DNA from: Sphingobium sp.
GTDB taxonomy: Bacteria; Pseudomonadota; Alphaproteobacteria; Sphingomonadales; Sphingomonadaceae
Length of the DNA: 64,000 nucleotides
Assembly (NCBI GenBank): GCA_017745115.1
Contig: JAGIAA010000009.1
Coordinates: 1-64,000 of the forward strand
Reading direction: 5' to 3'
The position numbers and the translations under genes are program-made. Shown here piece by piece: positions 17,039-26,933 of this stretch; positions within the stretch are counted from its first letter, which is position 1; each line of letters begins with the position of its first letter. Under the pieces are notes generated by a model that was not told the DNA's origin, searched no databases, and saw only the letters and a list, made by a program, of their open reading frames with translations.

Positions 17039-18613
17039 TTAGCTTTTGCGCCGCGCGATAGCAACGGCGCTCAGCAGAAGCGTGACGGCAAGTCCGAGCG
17101 GTATGATATTCCCCCCCCGTGCAAAGATCGTGGGCGAAACGCTGTACGGCAATGCCGCCTTGATGGCGCCTTGGACTCCGAGCGGGATCGCGGCAAGCAC
17201 GCGCCCTCTCGCATCGACCACCGCCGAAATTCCCGTCGGCGTAGAACGGATCACCGGCAGCCCTTCCTCGATCGCCCGGAGCCGCGCCTGCGCCAGATGC
17301 TGCGGGGGACCCCAGCTGCCGAACCAGGCGTCATTGGAGGGGTTGAAGAGGAAGTGCGGGCGGTTTGCCTTGTCCACCACCTGCCCCGAGAACGTAATCT
17401 CGTAGCAAATCTGGACGCCCATCCTGAGCGGCCGCCGGTCCCCTGCGCTGGGCAGATCGAGCGTGCGCGGCCCCGGCCCCGGCCAGAAATCCACGCCGCC
17501 CGGCACGAGCCGCGTCAGGCCGATCGCCGAAAGGATCGGCCGCATCGGCAGATATTCGCCATAGGGCACGAGATGCGCCTTGTCGTAACGGCCAAGCAAT
17601 CGACCCTGTGCATCCATCGCGTAGAGGCTGTTATTGGCGCCGATCAGGTCGTTGGTATCGATGAAGCCCGCCGTTTCCCGGAAATGAAATTTGTCTCCGC
17701 CCAGCAGCACCACATCTCCCGGCCCCATTAGCGCTGCGATGCGCGCGCGCCAGGCGGGCTCCATATCGAGAATCGCCGGCACCGCCGCTTCGGGCCAGAA
17801 GATGAGGCGCGGGCCATCCTTCTGCAGCCCCGTCAGAGCGGCGAGGCGATTGAAGTTCTCGCGCTCCAGCTTTGGATCATATTTCTCATTCTGATTGATG
17901 TTCGGCTGGACAACAACGATCGACGTCCGGACGCCTTTCCAGAACTGGCCGGCCCAACTCAACCACAGCCCCAGCAGCGCCACGACGAGCAATCCGCCCA
18001 GCATCAGCGCCGCAGGCCGCCAGGCCTTATGCGACGCCCACCACAGCCCGCCTGCCGCCAGCATGGCAACCAGGCCCAACCCGTATGTTCCTATGACGCG
18101 CGCCAGCTGGTCGACGCCGGTGCCGAGCCAAATCACGCCAAGCGGATTCCAGGCAAAACCCGTGAACAGCGTCGCGCGCAGATATTCGCTGAGCGTCCAC
18201 GTCGCCGCAAGGATCGTCGCGAACAGCCGGACATCGCCATGCGCCGCCTTCTTGCCGATCCACCAGCCCGCCAGAGCGCCCAGCGCGGGATAGGCCGCCA
18301 GATAGATCGAAAGCAGCGGCACGGCGGCCCAGCCCAGCCAGTGCGGCATCGAATCTTGAAAGGTGAAGGCGTGAGCGATCCAGTTCAGCCCGACCGTGAA
18401 TTGTCCGAGCCCAAACAGATAGCCGATCTTCAACGCCGCGCGCCGATCTGCCGCCCGCCAGAGCTGATGGATGAAGAGCGCAAGGCAGGCCAGCGTCACC
18501 GGCCAGAGCCCAAGGGGTTTGAAACCCATTGCGGAAACAGCACCCGCAATGAGTGCAGTCACACCAGGCCTCTTCGCCGCGAACGCAATCGCCCGGTCGG
18601 CATGCGCTCTCAT
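17039..18613 (-). CDS. lnt: apolipoprotein N-acyltransferase
   Basis: A 524-residue inner-membrane enzyme adding the third acyl chain to lipoproteins. The N-terminal 200 residues contain about six transmembrane helices; a nitrilase-fold periplasmic domain follows. Its Glu-Lys-Cys triad is visible in [24 protein letters not shown] and QICYEITF. One C-terminal helix anchors the end. The start at 18613 overlaps the YqaA-like stop (ATGA). A longer in-frame reading up to 19075 overlaps that gene and is rejected. Confidence 0.94.
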   Translation of the reverse strand: MRAHADRAIAFAAKRPGVTALIAGAVSAMGFKPLGLWPVTLACLALFIHQLWRAADRRAALKIGYLFGLGQFTVGLNWIAHAFTFQDSMPHWLGWAAVPLLSIYLAAYPALGALAGWWIGKKAAHGDVRLFATILAATWTLSEYLRATLFTGFAWNPLGVIWLGTGVDQLARVIGTYGLGLVAMLAAGGLWWASHKAWRPAALMLGGLLVVALLGLWLSWAGQFWKGVRTSIVVVQPNINQNEKYDPKLERENFNRLAALTGLQKDGPRLIFWPEAAVPAILDMEPAWRARIAALMGPGDVVLLGGDKFHFRETAGFIDTNDLIGANNSLYAMDAQGRLLGRYDKAHLVPYGEYLPMRPILSAIGLTRLVPGGVDFWPGPGPRTLDLPSAGDRRPLRMGVQICYEITFSGQVVDKANRPHFLFNPSNDAWFGSWGPPQHLAQARLRAIEEGLPVIRSTPTGISAVVDARGRVLAAIPLGVQGAIKAALPYSVSPTIFARGGNIIPLGLAVTLLLSAVAIARRKS

Positions 18614-19248
18614 GACGCGGTAATCATGTCCATGGTGGCCTTGCTGCACTTGTCGCTCGCGCCGTGGCCGGTGAGAGCACTCGCCATGAACACGCCGCCG
18701 ACGACAAGCACCACAAAGGCGATGCTGATGATCGTCAGATAGCGATCGAGCAGTGCCTTGATGGGAGCGCCGAACTTCCAGAACAACAGACCCACCAGCA
18801 CGAACTGCATGCCGCGCGAAACGATGGTCGCCCAAATGAATGTGAAGAGCGACAGGTTGATGAAGCCCGAAGTGATCGTGATCAGCTTGAACGGGATCGG
18901 CGTCGCACCTTTGACCAGGATGATCTCCGCGCCGTAGTCGCGGAGGTAACAAGCTGCCTTGGGAAAGCTCGCCGTCAGGTGCAGCCAGTCGAGCAGCGTG
19001 GTTCCGACGGTGGCAAACAGAAAGTGCCCAACCGCGTAACCCAGCAGGCCACCCGCCACCGAAGCCAAGGTACACACCACACCATAGCGCAGCGCCCGCT
19101 CAGGTCGAGCGAGGCACATGAGGCCCAACAGCGGATGCGGCGGGATGGGAAAGACGCTCGATTCCAGGAAGGAGAAGAGGATGAGCCACCATTCGGCATG
19201 GCGGTGCGCGGCCTTGGCCAGCGTCCAGTCATAGAGGCGCTTCAGCAT
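18610..19248 (-). CDS. YqaA family membrane protein (VTT/DedA-like)
   Basis: A 212-residue integral membrane protein. SVFPIPPHPLLGLM and the re-entrant Gly-rich stretch GGLLGYAVGHFLF are hallmarks of YqaA/DedA-superfamily (VTT domain) proteins, and KGATPIPFKLITITSGFINL is the second re-entrant motif. Related proteins are linked to lipid scrambling and envelope homeostasis (family knowledge). It is translationally coupled to lnt by ATGA overlap. Confidence 0.87.
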   Translation of the reverse strand: MLKRLYDWTLAKAAHRHAEWWLILFSFLESSVFPIPPHPLLGLMCLARPERALRYGVVCTLASVAGGLLGYAVGHFLFATVGTTLLDWLHLTASFPKAACYLRDYGAEIILVKGATPIPFKLITITSGFINLSLFTFIWATIVSRGMQFVLVGLLFWKFGAPIKALLDRYLTIISIAFVVLVVGGVFMASALTGHGASDKCSKATMDMITAS

Positions 19249-19531
19249 CGCGAGGGCCCTTAGCCGCTAATTGTGACGGGCGCCAGCGCGGGTGGCCGCA
19301 AACAGATCCCGGCCCTCTCCAACTGACGCCGGTGTGCTGGAAATTTACGAAGGTGAGGACTCGGGGCCGTCAACTTCCGCTCCACTGCAGTCATGGGAGA
19401 CGCTGCCAAGCACGTTGGCATAAGGACAAAATATCGCGCACTCGAACCTCGTCAATTGGCCTCACCCAGTCGTGCCACGGACGACGGCCTGTAGGACAGC
19501 GGAAAATCCAGAAGCGGCGCGCACGAGAAGA

Positions 19532-20500
19532 TCAGCGTCTGCGGACGGCTGCAGGGCGCGGCAACACAACCGCGTTCTCACGTTTCTCGGGCCTGATATA
19601 GATCGAGGTCAGCTGTGGGATCGCCGCCTTCATCGCAGCTTCCATGTCCTCGACAAAAGTCTCGGCGCGCCCCATTCGGAGATCGTCGGCAAAGTCGGCA
19701 CTGATCGCCACGAACACCGCGTCGGGCGCGGTATGGATGGTACGGACGTGATTGACGGCTGTGATTTCAGGGCGCTGGTCCAGCATGTCCCAAACCTTCA
19801 GGATAATCGCAGCATCTGCGCTCTCGCCGATGAGCAGGCCCTTGGCTTCGCGAGCCAGCAGCATCGCCACGCCTGCCAGGATGAAGCCGATCGCGACAGA
19901 GGCGTAACCGTCCAGCCGCGAATCGCCATAGTGGTGGCTGGCCCAGACGCCAATGCCTGCGATGAGGAGCCCGATCAGCGCGGCGCTGTCCTCGAACAAG
20001 ACGATGAATCCGGCGGGATCCTTGGAAATGCGGATCGATTGCCACCAGCTGCTCGCGCCACGCTTGCCGTCAAATTCGCGAATGGCGATGGCCCAGGAGG
20101 TGCCTTCCAGCGCCATCGCCACGACGAGCACGATATAGTTCATTGCCGGATTCCGTAGCGGCTCTGGATCGGCGATGTGCAGCCAGCCCTCGTAGATCGA
20201 GACGCCGGCACCGACGGCAAAGATCAGGATGGCGACCACGAAGGCCCAGAAGTAGAGCTCGCGTCCATAGCCGAACGGATGGGCCGCGTCCGCAGGCCGC
20301 TTCGCTTGCGCCTGCCCGTAAAGCAGTAACACCTGGTTGCCGCTATCGACCAGTGAATGGACGCCTTCGGTCAGCATCGACGATGAACCGGTTACGGCCG
20401 ATGCCACGAACTTGGCGATCGCTATGCCCACATTGGCGAGCAGCGCCCCATAGAGGACGATATTTTCGCGGAAATGTCCTGGCTTGGGCCGCTCCTGCAT
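19532..20500 (-). CDS. cation diffusion facilitator family transporter
   Basis: A 322-residue CDF-type metal/proton antiporter. Five or six transmembrane helices span residues about 12-215. The helix-2 site reads TEGVHSLVDSGNQVLLLYG and the helix-5 site FEDSAALIGLLIAG, giving the His/Asp pairs expected for Zn, Fe or Mn binding. A cytoplasmic C-terminal domain follows (VNHVRTIHTAPDAVFVAI). The start MQERPKPG at 20500 is immediately behind the upstream DUF202-like gene. The 283-base gap from 19249 to 19531 shows no gene or clear signal. Confidence 0.88.
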   Translation of the reverse strand: MQERPKPGHFRENIVLYGALLANVGIAIAKFVASAVTGSSSMLTEGVHSLVDSGNQVLLLYGQAQAKRPADAAHPFGYGRELYFWAFVVAILIFAVGAGVSIYEGWLHIADPEPLRNPAMNYIVLVVAMALEGTSWAIAIREFDGKRGASSWWQSIRISKDPAGFIVLFEDSAALIGLLIAGIGVWASHHYGDSRLDGYASVAIGFILAGVAMLLAREAKGLLIGESADAAIILKVWDMLDQRPEITAVNHVRTIHTAPDAVFVAISADFADDLRMGRAETFVEDMEAAMKAAIPQLTSIYIRPEKRENAVVLPRPAAVRRR

Positions 20501-20502
20501 AT

Positions 20503-20940
20503 CTACGAAGCCCAGACGCCGACCAGCGCCGCAACGCTGACCAAAGTCAGGAAACCATTGACCAACAGCAACAGGATGGGCGGCAGGCGTGGTGCATGGG
20601 GCCGCGGCGGCGCGATCTTCATCATCTCGCGCCAGACCGCCGCGAGGAAGCAAAAGGCGCTGAGCAGGATGAGCAGGCTCGCAGTCGCCAAGGCGAGCGA
20701 GGGATGAACGACGTCCTCCAGCAGCGCACGAGCGCCGACGCCTGCCGCCAGCGAGGCAAGTCCCGTCCGCACCCACGCCGCATAGGTTCGCTCTGCCGCC
20801 AGCACTGTGCGATCGACTGCCAATTCGGTTCGACGGTCGGCGCTGTCGGTTTGTTCCTTGGCACTGTCTTCGAGCTCGCCCGCACTCTTGGCGAGCTTCA
20901 CTTGCGCCTCGGTCGCGGCGGCCTGCTGCGGTTCACTCAT
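20503..20940 (-). CDS. DUF202/YidH-like membrane protein
   Basis: A 145-residue protein. The charged N-terminal half (residues 1-48) is probably helical. DUF202 features follow: RTVLAAERTYAAWVRTGLA, then a transmembrane helix, and two further helices at residues about 80-100 and 120-142. Its stop is two bases before the CDF start, so the two form one operon. Function unknown. Confidence 0.82.
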   Translation of the reverse strand: MSEPQQAAATEAQVKLAKSAGELEDSAKEQTDSADRRTELAVDRTVLAAERTYAAWVRTGLASLAAGVGARALLEDVVHPSLALATASLLILLSAFCFLAAVWREMMKIAPPRPHAPRLPPILLLLVNGFLTLVSVAALVGVWAS

Positions 20941-21030
20941 GCACCTTCAAACGCGCGGATCGCAATTTCGTGGCCATTGTCGCCCGACGCCTTGTGCTGC
21001 TACCCGAAATGCAGAGAAGAGGAGCAGCCA

Positions 21031-22647
21031 TTGGAGATCCTGACCCGGCCGACATCGCCGACCGCCGATTTCGTCATCATCGGCGCGGGCAGCGCGGGCT
21101 GTGTGCTGGCCAATCGCCTTAGCGAAGACCCGACCAACAAGGTCATCCTGCTCGAAGCCGGGGGCGAGTGCCGCCACCCGCTCATCGACATGCCGCTCAC
21201 TTGGATGCAGGCAGCCGCCAACAGACGCTTCATCTGGGGCAATGAAAGCGAACCCGACCCAGCTCGGCTGGGCCGTACCGAACCCGTTCCGCGCGGCAAG
21301 GTCTTGGGCGGCAGTAGCTCGATCAACGGCACCATGTATGTGCGCGGCGCGGCATTGGATTACGACGCCTGGGCGGCGTCGGGTCTCAACGGCTGGAACT
21401 ACGCCGACGTCCTGCCCTATTTCAAACGCTCTGAGCATCATTGGCGGGGCGAAACGACCGAACATGGCGGCACCGGCCCGATGTATGTCTCGCCCATGAG
21501 GCCTGACCCCGTCCTCTTCCCCGCCTTCGCCGAAACCGCCGAAGGCCTGGGCTATAATGTCGTCCCCGATTTCAACGTTGCCGCACCCGAGGGCTTTGGA
21601 ATGCCCGACTGCACGATCAAGGATGGCCGGCGACACAGCACCGCCCGCGCCTTCCTCGATGCCGCCAAGCGGCGCGCCAATCTCAAGGTCGAGACGAACG
21701 CACAGGTCACGCGCATTATCGTCGAGGACGGGCGCGCAACAGGCGTCGAATATATGCGCAACGGCCAGACTCATTTCGTCTGGGTCGATCGCGAGGTCGT
21801 TCTGAGCGCCGGCGCGATCAACTCGCCCCAGATCCTTATGCTCTCCGGCATTGGTGCGGCTGCCCATCTCAAGGAAACGGGCATCGAGCCGCTGCTCGAC
21901 CTGCCGGGCGTCGGCGCCAATCTGCAGGACCATCCGATCGCGCTCAGCTTCTGGGCGGCGTCGAAGCCGGTGACATTCGACAGCAAGATCAGGCTCGACC
22001 GGCTTGTCGGTTCATTCCTGCAATGGCAGCTGACCGGCAAGGGCACGATGAGCCAGAGCCCGATGTCCATCCAGGGCTTCCTGCGCTCAAGTCCAGCGCA
22101 GGACCGGCCCGATTGGCAATTCCAGATCGTTCATTCGAGCTATGCGGCGCGGCCCTGGTTCCCTGGCTGGCGCAAGGGCGCGGGGCATCAATTCTCGCTC
22201 GGCGTGCTCCTCCTGAACCCGGAAAGCCGCGGCAGCGTCACGCTGCGCTCGCTTGACCCGGCGGACCTGCCCAAGGTGCAGCTCAACTTCCTGAGCGCGG
22301 ATGGCGATGTCGTGCGTCTGCGCGATGCGGTTCGGTTCATGCGCAAGTTCATGACCGCATCGCCCGCAAACGAACTGGTCGGCGCAGAGCTGGCACCGGG
22401 CGAAAGCATAACGGATGCCGACGAAGCCATTGACGGCTGGAATCGGGCGACGGTGATGAGCGGAGGCCATGCAGCCTGCACCTGCTCCATGGGCACCGTT
22501 GTGGACGCGACGCTGAAGCTGCGGGGCATCGATGGTCTGCGCGTCGTCGATGCCTCGGTCATGCCCAATCTCATTCGCGGCAATACCAATGCGCCGGTCA
22601 TCATGATCGCCGAAAAGGCGGCGGACATGATCCTGAAAAAAGCATGA
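21031..22647 (+). CDS. GMC-family FAD-dependent oxidoreductase (choline/alcohol dehydrogenase type)
   Basis: A 538-residue flavoprotein. The FAD-binding loop [17 protein letters not shown] is at residues about 16-32, GMC signature 1 around [15 protein letters not shown], and signature 2 around [15 protein letters not shown]. The catalytic His is in [11 protein letters not shown], and the C-terminal motif is [17 protein letters not shown]. Substrate is likely an alcohol; which one is unknown. A TTG start at 21031 is chosen because it directly follows AGAGGAGCAGCCA and agrees with the family N-terminus; the upstream in-frame reading is antisense shadow. Confidence 0.9.
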   Translation: MEILTRPTSPTADFVIIGAGSAGCVLANRLSEDPTNKVILLEAGGECRHPLIDMPLTWMQAAANRRFIWGNESEPDPARLGRTEPVPRGKVLGGSSSINGTMYVRGAALDYDAWAASGLNGWNYADVLPYFKRSEHHWRGETTEHGGTGPMYVSPMRPDPVLFPAFAETAEGLGYNVVPDFNVAAPEGFGMPDCTIKDGRRHSTARAFLDAAKRRANLKVETNAQVTRIIVEDGRATGVEYMRNGQTHFVWVDREVVLSAGAINSPQILMLSGIGAAAHLKETGIEPLLDLPGVGANLQDHPIALSFWAASKPVTFDSKIRLDRLVGSFLQWQLTGKGTMSQSPMSIQGFLRSSPAQDRPDWQFQIVHSSYAARPWFPGWRKGAGHQFSLGVLLLNPESRGSVTLRSLDPADLPKVQLNFLSADGDVVRLRDAVRFMRKFMTASPANELVGAELAPGESITDADEAIDGWNRATVMSGGHAACTCSMGTVVDATLKLRGIDGLRVVDASVMPNLIRGNTNAPVIMIAEKAADMILKKA

Positions 22648-22669
22648 GGCCGGGTCCGAAGGCCCGGCC
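22648..22669 (+). terminator. hairpin after the GMC oxidoreductase gene
   Basis: A 7-bp stem (GGCCGGG with CCCGGCC) with an 8-base loop begins right after the stop codon, between convergent genes. There is no T-run, so termination strength is uncertain. Confidence 0.4.
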
Positions 22670-22689
22670 CCACCTGAGGCTAGACGCCG

Positions 22690-23265
22690 TCAGAAGCGGT
22701 AGGCGACACCGACCAGGGCCTGATGACGCTGGTACTTGGCATTGTCGGAACCGATGTCGTTGAAGCGATATTCGACGCGGGCTGAGACATTGTCCGTGAG
22801 CTTGCGCTCGACACCGCCGCCGACGAACCAGCCGTCAAAGGTCTGCTTGCCGGTGGTGGTCACGCTGGCGACGGTCCGCGTCACGTCGGCGCGGGTGTTG
22901 GAATAGCCGCCACGCACATAGACGAGGTTCTTCTCGCCGACGACGTAGCCGGCGCGGGCCGACAGGTCGAAGCTGTAGTTCGGATCGATCGTCGCGGCGT
23001 TTGTACCGGCCGGGCCGATGCGGTCGCTTGCGCTCAGAGAGAAACCACCCTCGGCGCCGAGGATGATATTGGGTGCGACTTCATGATCGTAACCGGCGAA
23101 AACGCCACCGACGACCGCGTCCTTCTTGTCGTTGACCGCAATGTCATGATTCCAGCCGGCCTGAACGCCCACGGAGGGACCTTCGAACGCCGACTTAGCC
23201 ATGCCCGGGGTAGCGGAGAGCGCAACCAAGGCTGCCCCGACGAGCATCAACTTCTTCATATTCAT
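22690..23265 (-). CDS. outer-membrane beta-barrel protein (paralogue 1)
   Basis: A 191-residue protein with a signal peptide (residues 1-23, ending GMAK) and an eight-strand OmpA-transmembrane-like or opacity-type barrel. The last residue is Phe (GVAYRF), the usual BAM recognition end. The shared core LVYVRGGYSN and the RHQALVGVAYRF end relate it to barrels at 34327-34959 and 38745-39284. A porin or structural role is possible; specific function unknown. The 282-base gap upstream (23266-23547) holds one near-palindrome at 23413 and no gene. Confidence 0.83.
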   Translation of the reverse strand: MNMKKLMLVGAALVALSATPGMAKSAFEGPSVGVQAGWNHDIAVNDKKDAVVGGVFAGYDHEVAPNIILGAEGGFSLSASDRIGPAGTNAATIDPNYSFDLSARAGYVVGEKNLVYVRGGYSNTRADVTRTVASVTTTGKQTFDGWFVGGGVERKLTDNVSARVEYRFNDIGSDNAKYQRHQALVGVAYRF

Positions 23266-23412
23266 TCCTTTCGGGAAAATTGGCCGGCGGGAGCTAGGGG
23301 TTTGAGGGGGCGCTCCACGCCGGCGCTGGGGGTGACACGAACAATCCTTTCATTGGGAGTCCGGTCCGAGACGCAGTCACCCGCGCATCAAAATCGTGAA
23401 CTCCCCTTTTCG

Positions 23413-23429
23413 TACCAACCGGTATGGTA
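23413..23429. promoter_or_regulatory. near-palindrome, candidate operator
   Basis: TACCAACCGGTATGGTA is an imperfect inverted repeat centred on ACCGGT, of the kind TetR-family proteins bind. No regulator gene is adjacent. It lies between the outer-membrane barrel and ubiA; both run leftward, so it could lie upstream of the barrel. Confidence 0.25.
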
Positions 23430-23547
23430 ACAAGTGCGTCGAGCTTCAAGCCGGCGACTCCAATTATTTTGTACCGATCGTTATTTTTATGGGTCGAAGG
23501 ACATTTTGTGGCCTCGGCGCAACAGCTTGCCCGCCGCATTTGTCCGT

Positions 23548-24459
23548 TCAGGCGCTTCCTACGGCGACACAGGCGGCGAACATCAGCAGTCCCGCAAAGC
23601 GGTTGGAGCGGAACTTGACGAGCGGATCGGCGCCATCCTGCTTGAGGAAAGCGACCTGCCAGAAGAAGTGAATCGCGACCGGCAACAGAGCGACCAGCGC
23701 CAGCGGGACGCGCGCCGTCATCCAGAAGGCGGCTCCCCAGAGCAGCAACGCGAGACCATAACACAGGCCGACGCCAGGCCGGATATGACGCCCCATAGCC
23801 AAAGCGCTCGATCGTATGCCGACCAGCGCATCGTCTTCCCGGTCCTGCAATGCGTAAATGGTGTCGTAGCCGATCGTCCAGAACAGACCCCCCGCATAGA
23901 GCAGCAGTCCCGCCGCACTCATACCGCCGGCCACTTCCACCCACGCGACCGGTGCGCCCCAGGTGAAGACGAGGCCAAGCCAGGCCTGGGGCCACCAGGT
24001 GACGCGTTTCATGAACGGATAGGCCGCAACCAGCAGCAGACTCCCGAGCGCGACCAGCTGCGCGCGCCAGTGCAATTGCAGGAGCACGATCAATCCGACG
24101 AGACTCAGCACCACGAGCCAGGTCCAGGCGGCCCTCAGCGATACGGCGCCACTGGCAATCGGCCGGCTCGCCGTGCGCGCGACCTGCGCATCCAAATCGC
24201 GGTCGACAATGTCGTTATAGACGCAACCAGCGCCTCGCATCGCGATCGCACCGAGCAGCAGCCACAGGATCAGCGGCCAACGCCCGATCGCACCGCCAGC
24301 GAGCGCCACGCCGAAGGCGCAGGGCCAGAAGAGCAGCCACCAGCCGATCGGCCGGTCGAAGCGGGCGAGCAAGGCATAGGGTCGAGCCGCGCGGGGCAAT
24401 AGGCGCAAAAAGCCGCGCACTTCAGTATCGGGCACCTGATCTACAGCGCTCACGGTCAT
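23548..24459 (-). CDS. ubiA: 4-hydroxybenzoate polyprenyltransferase
   Basis: A 303-residue membrane prenyltransferase of ubiquinone synthesis, joining a polyprenyl chain to 4-hydroxybenzoate. Two Asp-rich Mg-diphosphate motifs are present: NDIVDRDLD near residue 82 and YALQDREDD near residue 205, with RPIASG between. About nine transmembrane helices are visible. The neighbourhood ubiA, rsmE, gshA is common in Alphaproteobacteria. Confidence 0.93.
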   Translation of the reverse strand: MTVSAVDQVPDTEVRGFLRLLPRAARPYALLARFDRPIGWWLLFWPCAFGVALAGGAIGRWPLILWLLLGAIAMRGAGCVYNDIVDRDLDAQVARTASRPIASGAVSLRAAWTWLVVLSLVGLIVLLQLHWRAQLVALGSLLLVAAYPFMKRVTWWPQAWLGLVFTWGAPVAWVEVAGGMSAAGLLLYAGGLFWTIGYDTIYALQDREDDALVGIRSSALAMGRHIRPGVGLCYGLALLLWGAAFWMTARVPLALVALLPVAIHFFWQVAFLKQDGADPLVKFRSNRFAGLLMFAACVAVGSA

Positions 24460-24490
24460 GGTCGTAGCCGAAGAGAACCCGGCAAACCGT

Positions 24491-24570
24491 CGTCATTCCC
24501 GCGAATGCGGGAATCCAGTCGGACCTTGCCTTCCACAGAAGCCTGGGTTCCCGCGTTCGCGGGAATGACG
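24491..24570. repeat. paired inverted repeat, intergenic palindrome family A
   Basis: Arms at 24491-24517 and 24544-24570 are inverted copies; each contains its own hairpin (TTCCCGC with GCGGGAA). The outer ends read CGTCATTCCC and GGGAATGACG. A second copy is at 60197-60272. It sits between ubiA and rsmE, which diverge. Confidence 0.8.
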
Positions 24571-24678
24571 GCTAAATATTTCTGCCACCCGGGCATATAT
24601 TCGCAGCCCATCATCCGCCTCGACTTTACGCTGTTCGCCCGGCATGGACGAAGCAGTATCCCCTAGCGAAAGGATAGC

Positions 24679-25422
24679 ATGCCCGCCACCCCCGCCTGGC
24701 CGCCGCGCAGCGCGCCGCGCCTCTATGTCGAGGCGGCGCTGGGTCCGGACGTGGCGGTCAGCGTCGACGGCAACGCCGCGCATTATCTGATCTCGGTCAT
24801 GCGCGTGAAGGACGGCGATGCCGTTCTCCTCTTCGATGGCCTCAACGGCGAGTGGGCCGCCCGGCCCGAGCAGATCCGCAAGCGCGACCTTGTCCTGCGC
24901 TGCGTCCGGCAGACCAAGCCGCTCGAAACCGTCCCCGACTTCTGGCTGTGCGCTGCGCCGATCAAGAAGGGTCGCATCGACCTCGTCGTCGAGAAGGCGT
25001 GCGAGCTGGGCGTGGCGCGACTGGTCCCGGTGCGCACCGAGCGCGCGGTCGTCGATAAGGTCAATCTCGACCGGCTCCAGTCCCATCTCGTCGAGGCCGC
25101 CGAACAATGCGGCCGCACCGCTCTGCCCGAACTCGCCGAACTGATCGCACTGCCCAAGCTGCTCGAAGACTGGCCCGGCGACCGTACACTCTTCTTCGCC
25201 GACGAACTGGGCGGCACGCCCATGTCCGATGCCTTCGCCGCCAACCCCGGACCGGCAGCGTTGCTCGTCGGGCCCGAGGGCGGCTTCACCGCGCAGGAGC
25301 GGGAGCTCATCCGATCCTTGCCGACCGCCCGCGCCATCTCGCTCGGTCCCCGCATTCTGCGCGCAGAAACCGCCGCCATTGCCGCCACTGCCTGCTGGAT
25401 GATGCAGAATGGTGACTGGTGA
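24679..25422 (+). CDS. rsmE: 16S rRNA (uracil(1498)-N(3))-methyltransferase
   Basis: A 247-residue SPOUT-fold enzyme methylating U1498 of 16S rRNA. The N-terminal PUA-like part has HYLISVMRVKDGDAVLLFDG. The C-terminal knot has LLVGPEGGFTAQE and SLGPRILRAETAAIAA. Length and motifs are typical. It lies just upstream of gshA on the same strand. Confidence 0.95.
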   Translation: MPATPAWPPRSAPRLYVEAALGPDVAVSVDGNAAHYLISVMRVKDGDAVLLFDGLNGEWAARPEQIRKRDLVLRCVRQTKPLETVPDFWLCAAPIKKGRIDLVVEKACELGVARLVPVRTERAVVDKVNLDRLQSHLVEAAEQCGRTALPELAELIALPKLLEDWPGDRTLFFADELGGTPMSDAFAANPGPAALLVGPEGGFTAQERELIRSLPTARAISLGPRILRAETAAIAATACWMMQNGDW

Positions 25423-25559
25423 CGCACAGGCCTAAGCCCTGGCCCGTTAAGAGGGACGGAGGCACATTAGCCACCCACCAAGTTGCGAAACGAAATGAAT
25501 TTGCGACTGCCATATAAAGGCCGTATGGGCGCGCGCTGGGTTGAGAGGATCAACAGGGA

Positions 25560-26933
25560 ATGAGCACGCGCACGGAATCGGCAGGCGACGATCCGGTCAT
25601 CGAAGGCCGCGATCAGCTTATCGGCGTGTTCGAGAAAGGCGAGAAGCCGGCGAATCGCTGGAAGATCGGCACCGAGCACGAGAAGTTCGTCTACCGCACA
25701 GCCGATCATCGCGCGCCGAGCTATGCCGAGCCGGGCGGAATCCGCGACCTGCTCGCAGGCCTCGGCGAATATGGCTGGGAGCCGGTGTTCGAGGGCGACA
25801 ATGTCATCGCGCTCTCCGGCGATGACGGCACGATCAGCCTCGAGCCTGCCGGCCAACTCGAACTCTCCGGCGCGCCGCTGGACAATCTTCACGAGACCTG
25901 CGCCGAAACGGGGCGCCATTTGACGCAAGTGAAGGCGATCGGTGAGCGCCTCGGTCTCGGCTTCCTGGGCCTCGGCATGTGGCCGGACAAAAGCCGCGCC
26001 GAGCTGCCGATCATGCCCAAGGGCCGCTACGGCATCATGCTCAACCACATGCCGCGTGTCGGGACCATGGGCCTCGACATGATGCTGCGGACCTGCACCA
26101 TCCAGGTCAATCTCGATTACTCGTCCGAAGCGCGCATGGTGAAGATGTTCCGCGTCTCCCTTGCGCTTCAGCCGCTGGCGACCGCGCTCTTCGCCAACTC
26201 CCCCTTCATGGAAGGCAAGCCCAACGGCTATCTTTCCTATCGCAGCCATATCTGGTCCGACACCGACCCGGCGCGCACCGGCATGCTACCCTTCGTGTTC
26301 GAGGATGGCTTCGGCTACGAGCGCTACGCCGATTATGTGCTCGACGTGCCGATGTATTTCGTCTTCCGCGACGGCAAATATATCGACGCCGCCGGCCAGA
26401 GCTTCCGCGACTTCCTGAAGGGCCGCCTACCCGCGCTGCCGGGCGAACTGCCGACGGTTGCCGACTGGAACGATCATCTCTCCACGGCCTTCCCCGAAGT
26501 CCGCATGAAGAGCTTCCTCGAAATGCGCGGCGCGGATGGCGGCCCGTGGAACCGCATTTGCGCGCTCCCCGCGCTCTGGGTCGGCCTTCTTTACGATGAC
26601 GGTGCACTCGATGCGGCGTGGGAGGTCGTGAAGGACTGGTCGATGGAAGCCCGCGAGGCGCTGCGCAACGATGTGCCGCGCCTGGGTCTCAAAGCGCAGA
26701 TCCCCGGCGGTCGCACGCTGCAGGACATTGCCGGCCAGGTCCTCGACATTGCCCGGTCCGGCCTTGCCGCGCGTGCGCGCCTCAATGGCGCGGGTGACAA
26801 TGAAAGCGGCTATCTCTCCACCCTCGACGAGGTTGTCGCCGCGCGCAGGACCAATGCCGAGCGGTTGCTTGAACGCTATCACGGCGAATGGGCTGGCGAC
26901 CTCAGCCGCGTCTACGCCGAGGAAAGTTTTTAG
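25560..26933 (+). CDS. gshA: glutamate-cysteine ligase (plant/alphaproteobacterial type)
   Basis: A 457-residue ligase for the first step of glutathione synthesis (glutamate + cysteine + ATP). Family segments are WKIGTEHEKFVY (ATP/Mg-binding Glu residues), ISLEPAGQLELSG, MPKGRYGIM, TCTIQVNLDYSSE, RSHIWSDTDPARTG and EMRGADGGPWNRI. This is the class found in plants and Alphaproteobacteria rather than the E. coli class. ATG follows an AACAGGGA ribosome site. Its stop overlaps the stop of the convergent HAD-like gene. Confidence 0.94.
   Translation: MSTRTESAGDDPVIEGRDQLIGVFEKGEKPANRWKIGTEHEKFVYRTADHRAPSYAEPGGIRDLLAGLGEYGWEPVFEGDNVIALSGDDGTISLEPAGQLELSGAPLDNLHETCAETGRHLTQVKAIGERLGLGFLGLGMWPDKSRAELPIMPKGRYGIMLNHMPRVGTMGLDMMLRTCTIQVNLDYSSEARMVKMFRVSLALQPLATALFANSPFMEGKPNGYLSYRSHIWSDTDPARTGMLPFVFEDGFGYERYADYVLDVPMYFVFRDGKYIDAAGQSFRDFLKGRLPALPGELPTVADWNDHLSTAFPEVRMKSFLEMRGADGGPWNRICALPALWVGLLYDDGALDAAWEVVKDWSMEAREALRNDVPRLGLKAQIPGGRTLQDIAGQVLDIARSGLAARARLNGAGDNESGYLSTLDEVVAARRTNAERLLERYHGEWAGDLSRVYAEESF

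Noticed and set aside
17039..19075. N-terminal extension of lnt to 678 codons
   Set aside because: The extra part is out of frame over the YqaA-like gene; the ATGA-overlap start at 18613 gives the usual Lnt length.
20143..21030. Upstream in-frame extension of the GMC oxidoreductase
   Set aside because: It is antisense to the CDF and DUF202-like genes; the TTG after AGAGGAG gives the correct family N-terminus.
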